Of a stretch of 42,429 nucleotides of DNA, positions 1 to 7,219 are shown one piece after another (positions within the stretch are counted from its first letter, which is position 1; the number at the start of each line of letters is the position of its first letter). The position numbers and the translations under genes are program-made. Source of the DNA: Pseudonocardia sp. (lineage in GTDB: Bacteria; Actinomycetota; Actinomycetes; Mycobacteriales; Pseudonocardiaceae); contig JAKDNL010000006.1 in assembly GCA_030451825.1 (NCBI GenBank), positions 1-42,429 on the forward strand, read 5' to 3'. Under the pieces are notes generated by a model. It searched no databases. It was given only the letters and a program-made list of their open reading frames with translations, and was not told where the DNA came from.

Positions 1-619
1 GGTCGGAGATCTCCGAGGGGTCGTCGTCGGCAGCGAGGCGGACGCGAGCGGTTCCCTCCTCGAGGTTCAGCGTCGTCGTGGCTGGGCCCCCGCTGGTCGC
101 GGACCGGTCGGGCCGGTAGCCCTCGTCCTCGGGGAGGACGAGGTGATGACGCGTCGCGGTGTGGCTCGCCCCGTAGCGTCGCGCGAGCCGTCCGGCCGCC
201 GGATGGCTGCCGTAGGCGACGCCGTGGAGCCGGTGCAGCCCCGTCCCGGCCCACCCTTCCGCACCTGCGGCTTCGATCCCGAGCTCCTCGAGCACGGCGG
301 TCGCGACACCGATCGACCGCCGGCAGGGGTCGACGACGAGCTCCACGACACCGATCCCTGACGCGATGTCGCCGACGGTCAGCGCACCGGCCAGTACGTA
401 GTCGTCGTCGTGGCTGACGCCGTGGCGGTGCAGGCAGGTCTCGATCTCGATCACCCACGTCGGCCCGGACGAGCGGGAGCGCCCCGGCCGCGAGGGCGGC
501 CCGAAGCCCATCTCGGCGTCGAACCGAGCTGCCCTGTCGAGCAGGTCCGTGACGTCGGAGGAGATCGCGCTCACCCAGCGCAGGCGGATCGGTCCGGTCG
601 TCACGGTGGTCGCGGCCAT
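1..619 (-). CDS. GNAT-like acyltransferase family protein, partial (C-terminus beyond the window)
   Basis: This reading frame is missing from the ORF track because it runs off the left edge without a stop. It starts at an ATG that overlaps the TGA of the Rieske gene by one base (TGATG), so the two are probably translationally coupled. About 206 residues are visible. The central part reads GVVELVVDPCRRSIG, then a GWAGTG segment and a HPAAGRLARRYG segment. The first resembles motif A of GNAT acetyltransferases, where the acyl-CoA pyrophosphate binds. The same three blocks occur in order in the protein at 19077-20057, which also follows a Rieske gene, so the two are paralogues. Two-domain GNATs such as mycothiol synthase (MshD) are the nearest family I can suggest. 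The substrate is unknown, and pairing with a Rieske oxygenase is unusual for an acetyltransferase. Confidence 0.72.
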   Translation of the reverse strand, partial: MAATTVTTGPIRLRWVSAISSDVTDLLDRAARFDAEMGFGPPSRPGRSRSSGPTWVIEIETCLHRHGVSHDDDYVLAGALTVGDIASGIGVVELVVDPCRRSIGVATAVLEELGIEAAGAEGWAGTGLHRLHGVAYGSHPAAGRLARRYGASHTATRHHLVLPEDEGYRPDRSATSGGPATTTLNLEEGTARVRLAADDDPSEISD

Positions 620-1803
620 CAGGTGCGGTCGGCCGGGACGTTGCGGACGAGCCGATCGAGCTCGCGACGGAACAGATGGTTGCCGAGCTCGTTGCTGCCG
701 AGCAGCATCGTCCCGGCGTCCTGGCTGCGCATCGCCTCCTGCGATCCCTCCAGGATGGGGAAGTCCTCGTCGTGGATGATCGAGATCATGATCTTCCAGT
801 TCTTCGCCCAGAACCGGTCCCACTCCTCCTGACCGAGCCCGGTGACCTCGGTGGTCGGAGCCATCAGGCGCATCTCCATCACGGAGTTGCCGGGATCGGC
901 GCCGCAGGGCCGGAAGGTGAGCAGCTCGACGTGTGTGGCGTGCTTGAGCAGCATGCTGTTCGGGGCGAGGAAGCAGCTCTCGATGGTGTGGTTCGCGGCG
1001 TCGACGCCGGTGCTGTCCTCGCCGATGAAGCGGTCGATGCTCTTGCGCGCGGCGAGGAACCAGAAGTGGCGCCCGAAGTCCTCGAGCGCCAGCTTGTTGG
1101 TGTGCAGGACCTTCCCGGCGGTGTTCGGGTGGGCGTACTTGACGTGGTAGTTGTCCAGGAAGCCATCCTGCATGATCTTCCAGTTGGTCGGCCGGTCGAA
1201 CGTGTGCGGCGTGACGCTGACCAGGTCCTCGATCCGGTAGCCGGCCAGGATCGCGTCCATCTCGGGCCCGAGCCAGGTCTCGACGTCGATCTCCCGCCGC
1301 GCGTTGTCGATCATCCAGAGGAACCCGTGGCGTTCCTCGACCGGTAGCTCGACCAGGCCGAACTCGGACCGGTCGAAGTCGCCGAAGGTGTCGTCGAGGG
1401 TGACCGTGCGCAGCTCGCCGCTCGGGTCGTAGGACCAGCGGTGGTAGGGGCAGGAGAACAGCCGGCAACGGCCGGACTCCTCCTCGACGAGCTGGGCGCC
1501 GCGGTGCCGGCACGCGTTGACGAACGCCTTCACACCACCGTCGCGCTGGCGGATCACGATCGCGTTGTTGCGGGGGAGTCGCCGGGTGAGGAACTCGTTC
1601 GGTTTCGCGATCTCGGAGCCATGACCGACGATGAACGGCACCTCACCGAACACCCGGTCGCGTTCGAGCGCGGCGAGATCGGGATCGCGGTACTCGACCG
1701 CCTCGGACGGGGCGATCTCGCCGAACTCGTCGGTGGTCCCCTTCTCGACATGGCCGAGCATGGTGCGGAACGCGCGGTCACGCATTCCCTCGTCGAGCGT
1801 CAT
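619..1803 (-). CDS. Rieske non-heme iron oxygenase, alpha subunit (copy 1)
   Basis: 394 residues, a usual length for an aromatic-ring-hydroxylating oxygenase alpha subunit. The Rieske [2Fe-2S] ligands are Cys98 and His100 (CRHRG) with Cys118 and His121 (CPYHRW), a C-x-H-x17-C-x2-H arrangement. The C-terminal catalytic domain carries DNYHVKYAHPNT, which supplies the two iron-binding histidines, and a later acidic segment HDEDFP. Such enzymes use electrons from a reductase to hydroxylate aromatic, alicyclic or steroid substrates with O2. No reductase sits beside it; the one at 16800-17768 could serve it. It lies 31 bases downstream of an acyl-CoA ligase and overlaps the GNAT gene, so the three form an operon. 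It is clearly paralogous to the enzyme at 17881-19080, with long near-identical stretches such as LPVEERHGF. No beta-subunit gene is nearby, so it may be a homo-oligomer. The substrate cannot be told from sequence. Confidence 0.93.
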   Translation of the reverse strand: MTLDEGMRDRAFRTMLGHVEKGTTDEFGEIAPSEAVEYRDPDLAALERDRVFGEVPFIVGHGSEIAKPNEFLTRRLPRNNAIVIRQRDGGVKAFVNACRHRGAQLVEEESGRCRLFSCPYHRWSYDPSGELRTVTLDDTFGDFDRSEFGLVELPVEERHGFLWMIDNARREIDVETWLGPEMDAILAGYRIEDLVSVTPHTFDRPTNWKIMQDGFLDNYHVKYAHPNTAGKVLHTNKLALEDFGRHFWFLAARKSIDRFIGEDSTGVDAANHTIESCFLAPNSMLLKHATHVELLTFRPCGADPGNSVMEMRLMAPTTEVTGLGQEEWDRFWAKNWKIMISIIHDEDFPILEGSQEAMRSQDAGTMLLGSNELGNHLFRRELDRLVRNVPADRT

Positions 1804-1834
1804 CGGGACGTCCTCCTCGGTTGGTGGGACGGGA

Positions 1835-3358
1835 TCAGGCGGGCTGCGGCTTGCGGCCGTGCCGCCGGTGGCCGGCAGGGATGTCGGGGTACCGGGCGCG
1901 GAGGGCGGCCTTGTCGATCTTCATGCTCGGCGTCCGGGGCAACGGGCCCGGCGCGAAGACGACGTAGCGGGGCATCTTGTAGGAGGCCAGCCGCTCCCGG
2001 CAGTGCTCGAGCACGGCCTCCTCGGTGACCGGATCGACCGTCCTCAGAAGCAGCGCCGGGGTCTCGCCGAACTCGTCGTCGCCGACGCCGACGACGGCGA
2101 CCTCGACGACGCCGGGCAAGGTCAGTGCGGCGCGCTCGACCTCGGCGGCGTAGACGTTCATCCCACCGCTGATGATCATGTCTTTGGTGCGGCCGACGAT
2201 CCGCAGGGCGCCGTGCTCGTCGATCACGCCGACGTCGCCGGTGCGCAGCGCGCCGTCGCCGAAGGTCGCGGTGGTCAACGCCTTGTCCTGCCAGTAACCG
2301 GCAGCGACGCCGGGGCCGGAGATGCGGATCTCCCCGGGCTCGCCCGGGGGACACGGCGCACCGTCCTCGTCGGTGACGACGAGCCGGGTCAGGATCCCGC
2401 CCTGGCCGACGGACTCCGGGCTGCGGATGGCCATGTCGACCGTCGGGAAGGTGACGTTGGACGACGACTCGGTGAGTCCGTAGGCCTGCCGCAGCCCAAC
2501 GCCCTTCGCCGACCACGCCTCGATCAGCTCGGCGGTGACCGGGTTCCCCCCAGTGAACGCCACGGTGAGCGAGGACAGGTCGGCCCCGGCGAACGCGGGG
2601 AGCGCGGCCATCTGCTCGTAGAAGATGGTGGTCGCAGCGAAGGCCGTGATCCGTTCGTCGCGGATGATCTCCAGGGCGGACTGCGGGTTCCAGCGGGGCA
2701 GCAGCACGACGCTGCCGCCGAGGACGAGCGGGCCGAGGAAGCCGTTGAGCAGGCCGGCGGCGAACGACATCGCGCTGACGTTCAGGGCCCGGCCGCGGAG
2801 CAGCTCCGGAGCCTGCAGTGTCCACTCGAAGAACGCGCCGAGCAGCGACTCGTGGGTGTAGACGACGCCCTTGGGCAGGCCGGTGGACCCGGAGGTCGGG
2901 ATCACGCAGACCGGAGTCGACGGGTCACGGGGCAGGTCGGGCAGCGGCCCGGCGCTGCCGAGGGCATCGACGGACTCGAGCGGGACGACGTCGGGGGCGT
3001 ACCGGACGTCGGCGACGGTCGCGCGGTGCTGCTCGGCCACCACGAACAGGGTGGGGGAGAGCCGCTCGACGACGTCGGAGAGCTCGAAGGCGCCGAGGCG
3101 CTCGTTGAGCGGGCACAGCACGCCGCCGGCCCGCAGGATGCCGAGGGCGGCGACGGCCCAGTCGGCCGAGAGCGGTCCCAGCACCCCGACCCGGTCACCC
3201 GGCCGGACACCGGCCTCGACCAGCCGCCGGGCGGCGCGGTCCTGGGCCTCGGTGAGCTCGCGCCAGGTGAACGACCGGTCGGGGTCCTGAAGGGCATCGG
3301 CGTCGGGCCGGCGGACCGACCAGGCGTGCAGCGCGTCCAGAACGGTGGTGTTGCGCAT
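1835..3358 (-). CDS. Class I adenylate-forming acyl-CoA ligase (copy 1)
   Basis: 507 residues, normal for the ANL superfamily. It activates a carboxylic acid through an acyl-AMP and transfers it to CoA. Visible motifs in order are the P-loop TSGSTGLPKGVVYTH, the A5 motif YGLTESS, the A7 segment RTGDVG, the hinge IVGRTKDMIISGGMNV and a C-terminal PSMKIDKAALR holding the catalytic lysine. The ATG has a GAGGAAG Shine-Dalgarno sequence just upstream. It is the first gene of a minus-strand operon with the Rieske oxygenase and GNAT-like gene, and it is divergent from a TetR gene 79 bases away, which may control it. It is a distant relative of the ligase at 40717-42231. The acid it accepts is unknown; context suggests a product of the local oxygenases and aldehyde dehydrogenases. 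Confidence 0.92.
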   Translation of the reverse strand: MRNTTVLDALHAWSVRRPDADALQDPDRSFTWRELTEAQDRAARRLVEAGVRPGDRVGVLGPLSADWAVAALGILRAGGVLCPLNERLGAFELSDVVERLSPTLFVVAEQHRATVADVRYAPDVVPLESVDALGSAGPLPDLPRDPSTPVCVIPTSGSTGLPKGVVYTHESLLGAFFEWTLQAPELLRGRALNVSAMSFAAGLLNGFLGPLVLGGSVVLLPRWNPQSALEIIRDERITAFAATTIFYEQMAALPAFAGADLSSLTVAFTGGNPVTAELIEAWSAKGVGLRQAYGLTESSSNVTFPTVDMAIRSPESVGQGGILTRLVVTDEDGAPCPPGEPGEIRISGPGVAAGYWQDKALTTATFGDGALRTGDVGVIDEHGALRIVGRTKDMIISGGMNVYAAEVERAALTLPGVVEVAVVGVGDDEFGETPALLLRTVDPVTEEAVLEHCRERLASYKMPRYVVFAPGPLPRTPSMKIDKAALRARYPDIPAGHRRHGRKPQPA

Positions 3359-3437
3359 CGTCGGGCTTCCTCAGTCGGTGGTGGGCGGGATCGGTGTCCC
3401 GGCGGTCGTACGCTCAGACCGGCGAGAAGGGACGTGA

Positions 3438-4025
3438 ATGGGGCGAAAGCCGAGCATCACCCGGGACGGCGCGGCCCGGGCCGCTCTGTCGATCGTGGAC
3501 GAGGGCGGGACTGCGACCCTGAGCCTGGAGCGCATCGCGACCGCGCTCAACGTCCGGGCGCCCTCGCTCTACAACCACTTCACCGACAAGGCCGAGATCC
3601 TGGCCGAGGTCGCGCGGATCATCGTGCTGGACACCCCCCGGGTGCCCGACCCGGCACCCGGGCACTGGCGGGAGTGGCTCGTCGAGGAGTCCACGCTGTT
3701 CCGGAGGTCGCTGCTGCGACATCCCCGAGCCGTGCCGCTGGTGGTCGAGTACCTCCCTCAGACCCTGCTGGTGCGGCTCTACCAGCAGTACTCGTTGCTG
3801 CTCTCGAGTCACGCGGTGCCGGAGCGGATGCATCTGTTCCTCCTCGAAGCGGCGCATCGGATGACCGTCGGCTCCGCGGTCAGCGCAGCGACCGGCAGGG
3901 CGGCGCTGGAGAGCCTCGAGCTGGACGGGGACGGGGGCGCGCGGCCGGCCTCGGAGTCCGAGGACGAACTCCGCTTCGTCGGGATGCTTCAGGCGTTCCT
4001 GCGAGGTGTGGACCTGCGGTCCTGA
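3438..4025 (+). CDS. TetR/AcrR-family transcriptional regulator (TetR1)
   Basis: 195 residues with an N-terminal helix-turn-helix: LSLERIATALNVRAPSLYNH, then FTDKAEIL. The rest is a helical ligand-binding domain with no recognisable ligand signature. The ATG is preceded by GAGAAGGGA. It is divergent from the acyl-CoA ligase at 1835-3358 and co-directional with the aldehyde dehydrogenase at 4285, so either could be its target. The recognition region is nearly identical to that of the regulator at 22046-22735 (LNVRAPSLY-HF-DKAEIL), which implies related operators. The 79-base ligase/tetR gap is GC-rich and shows no convincing palindrome. The 4092-4116 repeat on its downstream side is a possible operator. 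Confidence 0.92.
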   Translation: MGRKPSITRDGAARAALSIVDEGGTATLSLERIATALNVRAPSLYNHFTDKAEILAEVARIIVLDTPRVPDPAPGHWREWLVEESTLFRRSLLRHPRAVPLVVEYLPQTLLVRLYQQYSLLLSSHAVPERMHLFLLEAAHRMTVGSAVSAATGRAALESLELDGDGGARPASESEDELRFVGMLQAFLRGVDLRS

Positions 4026-4091
4026 CCGGTGGACGTGGCTTCCTCCTGTCGGGTGTCGGCGGTGACGTCCAGCGACGACTGACTGCGAAGA

Positions 4092-4116
4092 AAAGCTAAC
4101 AGCTTTAGTAAAAGCT
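4092..4116. promoter_or_regulatory. Candidate operator: overlapping AAAGCT/AGCTTT inverted repeats
   Basis: An AT-rich island in otherwise GC-rich DNA reads AAAGCT-AAC-AGCTTT-AGTA-AAAGCT. The middle hexamer can form an inverted repeat with either neighbour. It lies about 170 bases upstream of the aldehyde dehydrogenase start and about 65 bases after the TetR1 stop. Alternating hexamers of this kind often bind a dimeric repressor; the protein that binds here is not known. The rest of the 259-base gap (4026-4284) holds the GACA-N12-TGTC site and a GAGGAG ribosome binding site. Confidence 0.45.
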
Positions 4117-4167
4117 GGTCAACCGGTCCGGCGGTGTGCCGTCTGGTCCCGGTGCCCCCTTCTGTGC

Positions 4168-4187
4168 GACATTTGACGAGTTGTGTC
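4168..4187. promoter_or_regulatory. Candidate operator, GACA-N12-TGTC (site A), upstream of aldehyde dehydrogenase 1
   Basis: Sequence GACATTTGACGAGTTGTGTC. It fits GACA-N5-CG-N5-TGTC exactly, has dyad symmetry at its ends and lies 97 bases before the ATG of the aldehyde dehydrogenase. The same spacing recurs at 7129, 15199, 25531 (one mismatch), 25615 (one mismatch) and 35012 (central GC instead of CG). Confidence 0.6.
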
Positions 4188-4284
4188 ATGTGACCGCAAG
4201 TGCCGTCTCGATGGCGCCGTCGACGCCGGTCGCGCACCCGCCGGACCGGGCCGGTTCACCGGCCGCACCCACCCGAGGAGACCT

Positions 4285-5829
4285 ATGAGTGCCACGACCG
4301 AGCAGAGCCGCCCGGCCGATGACCGAACCGAGCGCCGGGTGCACTGCCCGGCCGACGGGCGTCACGTCGGATCGGTCCCGGTCCAGGGGCCCGCTGACGT
4401 CACGACAGCGGCGCGGACCCTGCGCGCGGCGCAACCCGCGTGGGAGGCGCTGGGACCGCGGGAACGCAGCCGGCACCTGCGCCGGTGGCTGGACTGGCTG
4501 CTGGACAACGAGGCGCGGATCGTCGGACTGGTTCAGGCGGAGACCGGGAAGTCCTGGTCGGACTCCGCGGTGGAGATGCAGGTGGCGATCGACGTCATCA
4601 ACTACTTCACCGGGAACGCGGAGAGGTTCCTGGCCGACCGGAAGGTCGCGTCGGCGGGCCTGCCCAACAAGGTCCGCAAGCTCACGGTGGTGGCCCGCCC
4701 GTACCAGCTGGTCGGTCTGATCACGCCCTGGAACGGCCCGCTGGGTGGTCCGATCATGGACGTGGTGGGAGCGCTCGTCGCGGGTGCGGCGGTGCTGAGC
4801 AAGCCGTCCGAGGTGACCCCGCTGACCTGGTCCGCCGTCGTCGACGGCTGGAACGAGATCGGCGCGCCGCCGGTCCTCGCCTGCCTCACCGGGGACGGCG
4901 AGGCGGGCGCCGCGGTCGTCGAGGAGGTGGACATGGTGATGTTCACCGGCTCCGTCCGCACCGGCCGGAAGATCGCCGCGCGAGCGGGGGAGCGGCTCAT
5001 CCCGTGCAGTCTCGAGCTCGGCGGCAAGGACGCGATGATCGTCCTGGCCGACGCCGACATCGAGCGCGCCGCGGGCGGGGCGGTCTGGGGCGGCATGATG
5101 AACGGCGGCCAGGCCTGCATCTCGGTCGAGCGGGTCTACGTCGAGGCACCCGTTCACGACGAGTTCGTCGCCAAGGTCGTGGAGAAGGTGCGGGCGATCC
5201 GGCAGGGCATGGACGAGCCCGGCACCTACGCCACCGAGATCGGTGCGATGGTCACCCCAGCGCAGCTCGAGATCGTCGAGCGGCACGTCGCCGACGCGGA
5301 GGCGAAGGGGGCCCGGGTGCTCGTCGGCGGGAAGCGCGGCGCGCAGGGCGACGCCTTCTTCGAGCCGACGGTGCTCGTCGACGTGGACCACTCCATGGCG
5401 TGCATGCGCGAGGAGACCTTCGGGCCGACCCTGCCGATCATGAAGGTCGGCGACGAGTACGAGGCCCTGCGGCTGGCCAACGACTCCGACTTCGGTCTGT
5501 CGTCCAGCCTGTGGACCCGCGACCGACGCAAGGCCGACCGGCTGTCGCGGTTGATCGAGGCCGGCTCGGTGTCGATCAACAACGCCATCATCGCGGTGTT
5601 CCAGCTCCCGGTCCCGATGGGCGGCTGGAAGCAGTCCGGGCTGGGCGCCCGGTTCGGCGGCGCGAACGGCGTGCTGAAGTACTGCCGCCAGCAGTCGATC
5701 GTGTCGGAACGGATCGCGCTGAAGGCGGAGCCGAACTGGTACCCGGTCGTCCGGTCCCGGAGCGAGTTCATGGCGAAGGTCGTGCGCTTTCTCGGGGCGC
5801 ACGACTGGAAGCGGCGGCTCGGGCGGTGA
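4285..5829 (+). CDS. NAD(P)-dependent aldehyde dehydrogenase (copy 1)
   Basis: 514 residues. The ORF track begins at 4183, but the ATG at 4285 follows GAGGAG at a good distance and gives a standard N-terminus, so I use it. It oxidises an aldehyde to the acid. Visible are the cofactor and substrate segments LITPWNGPLGGP and MFTGSVRTGRKIA, the general-base region SLELGGKDAMIV, the catalytic Cys278 in GGQACIS, and EETFGPTLPIM. It stands alone between two promoterless-looking ends: its own regulatory gap on the left and a strong hairpin on the right. Two operator-like elements precede it (4092-4116 and 4168-4187). It differs a good deal from the aldehyde dehydrogenase at 7220, so the two probably act on different intermediates. 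Confidence 0.93.
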   Translation: MSATTEQSRPADDRTERRVHCPADGRHVGSVPVQGPADVTTAARTLRAAQPAWEALGPRERSRHLRRWLDWLLDNEARIVGLVQAETGKSWSDSAVEMQVAIDVINYFTGNAERFLADRKVASAGLPNKVRKLTVVARPYQLVGLITPWNGPLGGPIMDVVGALVAGAAVLSKPSEVTPLTWSAVVDGWNEIGAPPVLACLTGDGEAGAAVVEEVDMVMFTGSVRTGRKIAARAGERLIPCSLELGGKDAMIVLADADIERAAGGAVWGGMMNGGQACISVERVYVEAPVHDEFVAKVVEKVRAIRQGMDEPGTYATEIGAMVTPAQLEIVERHVADAEAKGARVLVGGKRGAQGDAFFEPTVLVDVDHSMACMREETFGPTLPIMKVGDEYEALRLANDSDFGLSSSLWTRDRRKADRLSRLIEAGSVSINNAIIAVFQLPVPMGGWKQSGLGARFGGANGVLKYCRQQSIVSERIALKAEPNWYPVVRSRSEFMAKVVRFLGAHDWKRRLGR

Positions 5830-5841
5830 CGGCCCGGCGGT

Positions 5842-5885
5842 GCCCTCCGACCGCGGCGGACCTGCGCCGCTGACGGTCGGAGGGC
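5842..5885. terminator. Bidirectional hairpin terminator between convergent genes
   Basis: A perfect 12-bp stem, GCCCTCCGACCG pairing with CGGTCGGAGGGC, encloses a second small stem CGGCG/CGCCG. It fills the 69-base gap between the convergent aldehyde dehydrogenase and DUF1059 genes. There is no T-tract, which is common for actinobacterial terminators. Confidence 0.75.
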
Positions 5886-5898
5886 CAGCGATCCGTGG

Positions 5899-6045
5899 TC
5901 AGTAGGCGATGAAGAGGATCTCGTCGCGCGAGTACTCGTGGTCGGGGTGGTTCGCGGCCAGGTGCTCCTGCGTCTTGGTGACCAGGTCGTCCTCGTTCTC
6001 GCCGGTGATCTGGACACCGCAGGGGCAGTTCAGGTTGCGCTTCAC
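5899..6045 (-). CDS. DUF1059-family small protein
   Basis: A 48-residue protein that the ORF track shows only as the tail of a longer shadow frame. It starts at a GTG preceded by GGAAGGA, and that GTG overlaps the hydrolase stop (GTGA). The sequence has NCPCGVQITGENEDDLV near the start and a HLAANHPDHE segment, typical of DUF1059 proteins. The two cysteines and several histidines suggest a small metal-binding fold. DUF1059 proteins are widespread in actinomycetes and their function is unknown. Coupling to the hydrolase suggests joint expression. Confidence 0.85.
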   Translation of the reverse strand: MKRNLNCPCGVQITGENEDDLVTKTQEHLAANHPDHEYSRDEILFIAY

Positions 6046-6971
6046 GATGGGTCCTTCCGTCGGTTCGGCCCGGACGGCGTCCCACCCGCCACGTGCCCGA
6101 GGAAGTCGAGCAGGCGGCCGGTGAACACGTCGTTGTCGTCGCCGGCCACCATATGACCGGTCCCGGGTACTTCGGCGTACCAGGCGTCGGGCACCAGGTC
6201 CAGCAGCTCGCGAGCACCGGCCCGGCTGACGACGTCCGACCCGGTCCCGCGGACCAGCATGGTGGGCACGGCCAGATCCGCGGCCGCGGCGCGGGCCCGA
6301 CGGGCGTTCTCGGCCATCGCCGACGGCGCCGTCTGCGGCTCGTCCACCAGCCGCGGGTCCCAGTGCCAGAACCAGCGCCCGGCCCGCCGGCGCAGGTTGC
6401 GCCGCAGCCCGCCGGGATCGCGCGGGCGCGGGCGGTGCGGGTTGTAGGCCGCGACAGCGTCGGCCACCTCGTCGAGCGAGGCGAAACCGTCCCGCCCGGC
6501 CCGCATGAACGAGGTGACGGCCGCGGTTCCCGCCCGTTCCGTGGTCGGTGCGACGTCCACCAGCACCAGGCCGCTGGCGATCTCGGGGTCCTCGGCGAGC
6601 ACCAGAAGCGAGGTCATCCCGCCCAGCGACGCCCCGACCAGGACGGGGGGATCGTCGAGGACGTCGAGGACCGCACGGAGGTCGGCGACCAGCGCGTCCA
6701 GGGAGTAGTCGCCCCGCGGGGACCACTCGCTCTCGCCGTGCCCGCGGGTGTCCGGGCAGAGAACGGTCCAGCCCGCGCCGGCCAGGCGTCGTCCGGTGTG
6801 TCGCCAGGAGTGCCGGGTCTGCCCGCCGCCGTGCAACAGCACCACGGTGCCGGTCGGGTCCTGCCCGGCCGGCTCCCACAGGTCCGCGGCGAGCCGGACC
6901 CCCGACCCGTCGAGTGTGAGTACCCGGTTCCGGGGTTGGTCCCGGACGGCCGGCGCGTCGGGTGCGTTCAT
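6042..6971 (-). CDS. Alpha/beta hydrolase
   Basis: 309 residues from the ATG at 6971, which has GGAGGAA upstream; the longer ORF-track start at 7052 has no such signal. The fold is shown by VVLLHGGGQTRHSW (oxyanion region), the nucleophile elbow GASLGG with its serine, a MLVRGTGSDVV strand before the likely catalytic aspartate, and GTGHMVAGDD with the catalytic histidine. It would hydrolyse an ester, lactone or C-C bond; nothing in the sequence narrows this. It is divergent from the aldehyde dehydrogenase at 7220, and the GACA-N12-TGTC site at 7129-7148 lies between them, so both may respond to one regulator. Confidence 0.9.
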   Translation of the reverse strand: MNAPDAPAVRDQPRNRVLTLDGSGVRLAADLWEPAGQDPTGTVVLLHGGGQTRHSWRHTGRRLAGAGWTVLCPDTRGHGESEWSPRGDYSLDALVADLRAVLDVLDDPPVLVGASLGGMTSLLVLAEDPEIASGLVLVDVAPTTERAGTAAVTSFMRAGRDGFASLDEVADAVAAYNPHRPRPRDPGGLRRNLRRRAGRWFWHWDPRLVDEPQTAPSAMAENARRARAAAADLAVPTMLVRGTGSDVVSRAGARELLDLVPDAWYAEVPGTGHMVAGDDNDVFTGRLLDFLGHVAGGTPSGPNRRKDPS

Positions 6972-7128
6972 GACGTTCCTCCGGATCGGTGACGCTCGTG
7001 ATCGGGCGCCCGGATGGGGAGCCACCGCGCGGATCAACAAACCATATGGCATTAGATTGGCGGCCGGATCAGGCCGGATCAGGTCGGAGCCGGGTCGCGC
7101 GGTGACCAGGTGCCGTATGTAATAGTGA

Positions 7129-7148
7129 GACAGATGACGTTTATTGTC
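7129..7148. promoter_or_regulatory. Candidate operator, GACA-N12-TGTC (site B), between hydrolase and aldehyde dehydrogenase 2
   Basis: Sequence GACAGATGACGTTTATTGTC, an exact GACA-N5-CG-N5-TGTC match preceded by GTGA. TGTAAT and ATTACA flank it and extend the symmetry. It sits 72 bases upstream of the GTG start of the operon at 7220. The rest of this 248-base divergent gap holds an AT-rich stretch around CCATATGG (7042-7049) on the hydrolase side and a short direct repeat CCGGATCAGG. Confidence 0.62.
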
Positions 7149-7219
7149 ACATTACAGGTGATCGCTGCGCGGCCGATCGGACGCGACGCAGCGCCACCAC
7201 ACACTGGAGGGGACGGTCC

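Noticed and set aside
1631-4099. An 822-residue plus-strand ORF spanning the antisense of three genes
   Set aside because: It is open only because high-GC codons leave few stops in the antisense frame. Its sequence is low-complexity (Gly/Arg/Asp) and it covers genes with clear domains on the minus strand and in another plus frame.
4186-5802. A 538-residue minus-strand ORF opposite aldehyde dehydrogenase 1
   Set aside because: It mirrors the dehydrogenase exactly and has no recognisable domain; it is a shadow.
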